Shown here: positions 14,694 to 16,660 of the stretch, piece by piece
How positions within the stretch are numbered: the first letter of the stretch is position 1
How the letters are laid out: each line of letters begins with the position of its first letter
NCBI GenBank assembly: GCA_030605085.1
Contig: JAUWBH010000142.1
Coordinates: 1-16,660, forward strand
Direction of reading: 5' to 3'
Origin: Promethearchaeota archaeon
GTDB lineage: Archaea; Asgardarchaeota; Lokiarchaeia; Sigynarchaeales; SOKP01
Length of the DNA: 16,660 nt
The notes under the pieces: model-generated
What the model saw: only the letters and a program-made list of their open reading frames with translations
What the model was told of the DNA's origin: nothing
Databases searched by the model: none
Translations under genes and position numbers: made by a program

Positions 14694-14736
14694 GATTGCA
14701 AATAATTTTTTATAGTCGATAATCAATAATAATATT
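14694..14736 (+). repeat. 43-bp promoter repeat, copy 2
   Basis: Identical at 40 of 43 positions to 7811-7853. It ends exactly at the base before the ATG at 14737. TTTTTATA (14707-14714) is centred about 26 bases before that ATG, so transcription would begin at or next to the start codon. It is probably the whole promoter of a leaderless gene. Confidence 0.85.
14707..14714 (+). promoter_or_regulatory. TATA box of a likely leaderless gene
   Basis: TTTTTATA at the standard archaeal distance from the ATG at 14737. There is no Shine-Dalgarno sequence between them. Confidence 0.5.
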
Positions 14737-15555
14737 ATGGAAAATGACGCGGTAAAAAAAGAGAATAAAGACAATATTAGAGAAAAAAATAATGAGGAAA
14801 AACAAACTGTTGAACTTCCAGCCTTAGATTTTTTTAAAATAAATTTTATTAGCTTTCTGATTCCTTTATACGTGTGTTTAGGATTGTTTTTATTATTTGA
14901 ATATTGCTTCATTATTCCTTTTTCAATTCCGCTTATAATACATGTTCTCTTATTGCCTGGACTTTTTTTACTTTTATATTATGTGTATTTAATAGTTTTG
15001 ATTGAAATTGCTGCCTTATGGGTTCGAAGATGGAACAAAAAAAGCCCACCAATACAAGGGATTTTTCAGCGTGTTCTGGACGATGTAAATAGTAAAGAAG
15101 GCAGAATGATTAAATATTATCACAAAAGAGGTTTCATTATTAAATTTCCAATTTGGCTAACTTCCAAGAGCCCTTTCCCATGGCTCGTTAATAGAGCTCT
15201 CAGAAGAATAGGTCACAATAAAATTGGGAAGAATGTTATATATTGTGATTCATATGTTGGACTTGAATTTACAGATTTAGGCGATAATGTATTTATTTAT
15301 CCCACTACAGCATTATCAAGTCATACGGTTAATACAATTTTTGGCAAAATAACTATGTTAGAAATTAAATTAAGCGAAAATACAACTTTATATCCAGGAA
15401 TTATAGCAGGTCCAGGTGTTTTGACTACAGAAAATAATGTTATTTTTCCTAACACCGTATTACATAAAAGTTGGAGGGGGAAACCAGGCAAATACTATTA
15501 CCACGGCAGTCCCGGTCGCCCATTTGACCCTGATCGCCCATTTGATGAGAAATAA
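14737..15555 (+). CDS. Membrane-anchored left-handed beta-helix (hexapeptide-repeat) protein
   Basis: A 272-residue protein. Residues 1-25 are highly charged. Residues 35-95 form two or three membrane helices (ISFLIPLYVCLGLFLLFEY, then LIIHVLLLPGLFLLLYYVYLIVLIE). A linker with basic patches follows. Residues 158-245 form hexapeptide-like repeats (IGKNV, LGDNVFI, LSENTTLYPG, TENNVIFPNT) that build a left-handed beta-helix as in acyltransferases. This arrangement is known from the C-terminal part of Pls/NRPS-like epimerase or acyltransferase proteins. His196 in SSHTVN is at a place where such families carry a conserved His. Acyl or acetyl transfer at the membrane is plausible; substrate unknown. 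Promoter and start are shared in form with the remnant at 7811-7906. It is divergent from the hydrolase operon and convergent with the acyl-CoA synthetase gene (19 bases between stops). Confidence 0.78.
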   Translation: MENDAVKKENKDNIREKNNEEKQTVELPALDFFKINFISFLIPLYVCLGLFLLFEYCFIIPFSIPLIIHVLLLPGLFLLLYYVYLIVLIEIAALWVRRWNKKSPPIQGIFQRVLDDVNSKEGRMIKYYHKRGFIIKFPIWLTSKSPFPWLVNRALRRIGHNKIGKNVIYCDSYVGLEFTDLGDNVFIYPTTALSSHTVNTIFGKITMLEIKLSENTTLYPGIIAGPGVLTTENNVIFPNTVLHKSWRGKPGKYYYHGSPGRPFDPDRPFDEK

Positions 15556-15590
15556 ATAAAAAAAATAGAATTTTTTAGGTTTTTGGATAT
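15556..15590. terminator. A/T-run region between convergent stops
   Basis: An A-run (15557-15567) and a T-run (15573-15578) lie between and across the convergent stop codons, so each strand ends in a U-run. No strong hairpin is seen, so this is a weak call. Confidence 0.3.
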
Positions 15591-16660
15591 CTTTCATGTT
15601 TTTGAAGAAATTTTCTATATATATTTATCTTGTCCAAAACTGTCCCTGCTAAATTTAAGGATTCGAATACTGGAACATTTCGATTTAAAAGTTTAAGCTT
15701 AAATTTATAGCGGCTCTTATATTCTTCGAAACCTTCGTTGATTTTCAGCATTACGCAAAACATAGGTTTAGTACATACGCTTTTAGCTTTTAATATGTAC
15801 CTTATAAATTCTCGATTTAAATCCAAATCTTTATAACCCATCTCTTCTAAAATTTCTGAAAATCCCCCAAACCTTTCAGGATCTTTAATGAAAACTATAG
15901 ACGAGATATTTGGGTCTCTATCTAAAGCTAGTAAGTATTTATAATAGTTATCCGGTCGAATACCAGAACCTCCAAGGTCTAATGGGTTAGTGAGGTTTGT
16001 ATTTACTTCGGGGATATAGCGTTGCATCTTCTTTATTGTTTTTTCCTCCAATTGGGGTATCTTTAGATTGTATTTTTCAAGTATATCTACAGCTTCGATG
16101 GTGGATCCCCCACCAATTCCGATTACACCTACATTGCGCGTATTAGGTAAATGCGTTAAATTAAATGCGCTTGCCAAGGCAGCTAATTCCGTAGAATTAT
16201 TAACTAAAGAACAACCGGTTTGCTTGGCCACGGCATTCCAGATTTGATTATTACCAGCGAGTCCTCCTGTATGAGAAAGAATTGCCTTTTTAGTAGCTTC
16301 CCCATAGCCCGCTCTCCATAATATAACTGGCTTTCTACTTAAATTGCAATTCTTAGCCGCTTCCATAAATTCACGACCGTGTTTGGCAGATCTCAGATTT
16401 TCCAGATAAAGTCCAATAATTTTTGTATGGTCGTCTTTTAAGAAATATTTTAAAAAATCAGATGGCGATAAATCTAAAGCATTACCAATTGAGATAAATT
16501 TTGATATGTAAAGGCCAAAAGCAACAGCAAGCTGAGCTATATTTTGAGCGTTACCTCCAGATTGGAACACTCCTCCAAAATTTCCGGCTTTTTTAGATTG
16601 ATCGTAGGCGAAATAAAGATTTGAACTTGGATTATACACTCCAATACAATTGGGTCCAAT
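15575..16660 (-). CDS. Acyl-CoA synthetase (NDP-forming), alpha-type subunit, partial
   Basis: The frame is open to the right edge; its first visible residues are IGPNCIGVYNP, part of the CoA-binding Rossmann domain, so the start lies outside the window. Visible length is 361 residues. The next part has FGGVFQSGGNAQNIA (visible residues about 28-42), typical of the succinyl-CoA ligase-like domain. SHTGGLAG, with its His at visible residue 130, is the expected phosphohistidine site. GVIGIGGGSTIEAVD and then NPLDLGGS, at about 185 and 225, belong to the second ligase-like domain. Family members (acetyl-CoA or acyl-CoA synthetase, ADP-forming) make ATP from acyl-CoA, ADP and phosphate. No ATP-grasp beta domain follows at the C-terminus, so it is probably an alpha-type subunit or a stand-alone relative. 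The stop is at 15575. Together with the CoA-transferase it suggests acyl-CoA metabolism. Confidence 0.88.
   Translation of the reverse strand: MGPNCIGVYNPSSNLYFAYDQSKKAGNFGGVFQSGGNAQNIAQLAVAFGLYISKFISIGNALDLSPSDFLKYFLKDDHTKIIGLYLENLRSAKHGREFMEAAKNCNLSRKPVILWRAGYGEATKKAILSHTGGLAGNNQIWNAVAKQTGCSLVNNSTELAALASAFNLTHLPNTRNVGVIGIGGGSTIEAVDILEKYNLKIPQLEEKTIKKMQRYIPEVNTNLTNPLDLGGSGIRPDNYYKYLLALDRDPNISSIVFIKDPERFGGFSEILEEMGYKDLDLNREFIRYILKAKSVCTKPMFCVMLKINEGFEEYKSRYKFKLKLLNRNVPVFESLNLAGTVLDKINIYRKFLQKHERYPKT

Noticed and set aside
15019..15030. GGTTCGAAG resembling a tRNA T-loop
   Set aside because: It lies within the beta-helix coding region and no acceptor, D or anticodon stems surround it.
1..16660. 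CRISPR array
   Set aside because: No regularly spaced direct repeats were seen; the only clear distant repeat is the single pair at 7811 and 14694.

Overview
The window is an AT-rich stretch (by eye roughly 30-35% G+C) from what looks like an archaeon. The signs are TATA-box-like promoters, one apparently leaderless transcript, TTG and GTG starts, and many purine-rich codons. A protein that combines TPRs with SDS22-type leucine-rich repeats, and an ADP-forming acyl-CoA synthetase-like gene, would suit an Asgard (Lokiarchaeia-like) genome. No taxonomic marker gene is present, so this placement is inference.

Left end (1-928, minus strand): the first 0.93 kb is not protein coding. It reads as a group II intron that carries no reverse transcriptase gene. 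It starts with the consensus-like GTGCGAC at 928. An EBS1 hairpin loop at 613-618 pairs over 6 of 6 bases with the last six bases of the 5' exon. The window edge cuts through domain V. A small DUF4190-like membrane protein lies upstream on the same strand.

1.6-7.8 kb: two tandem paralogous MFS transporters (+) converge on a nucleoside phosphorylase (-). The two convergent genes end in a shared inverted repeat and both finish in LKFF. A serine beta-lactamase-fold esterase, a small unknown protein and a DMT/EamA-type transporter follow, all on the minus strand.

7.8-9.9 kb is a patchwork. A 43-bp promoter copy (40/43 identical to the one at 14694) is followed by a collapsed remnant of the gene at 14737, and then by a nucleotidyltransferase whose 5' half differs in composition from its 3' half. 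Next come the 3' half of a broken CoA-transferase gene and, fused to it, the C-terminal end of a decayed TnpB transposase-type gene.

9.9-16.7 kb: a 627-residue TPR-LRR-Cys-rich protein (+). After it comes a minus-strand set transcribed as alpha/beta hydrolase, intact CoA-transferase and VOC-fold protein. Divergent from that set is a membrane-anchored left-handed beta-helix protein (+). The last gene (-) is an acyl-CoA synthetase (NDP-forming) subunit that runs off the right edge. The hydrolase, CoA-transferase, VOC protein and acyl-CoA synthetase suggest carboxylic-acid/acyl-CoA interconversion. The broken CoA-transferase copy shows that this gene was duplicated.
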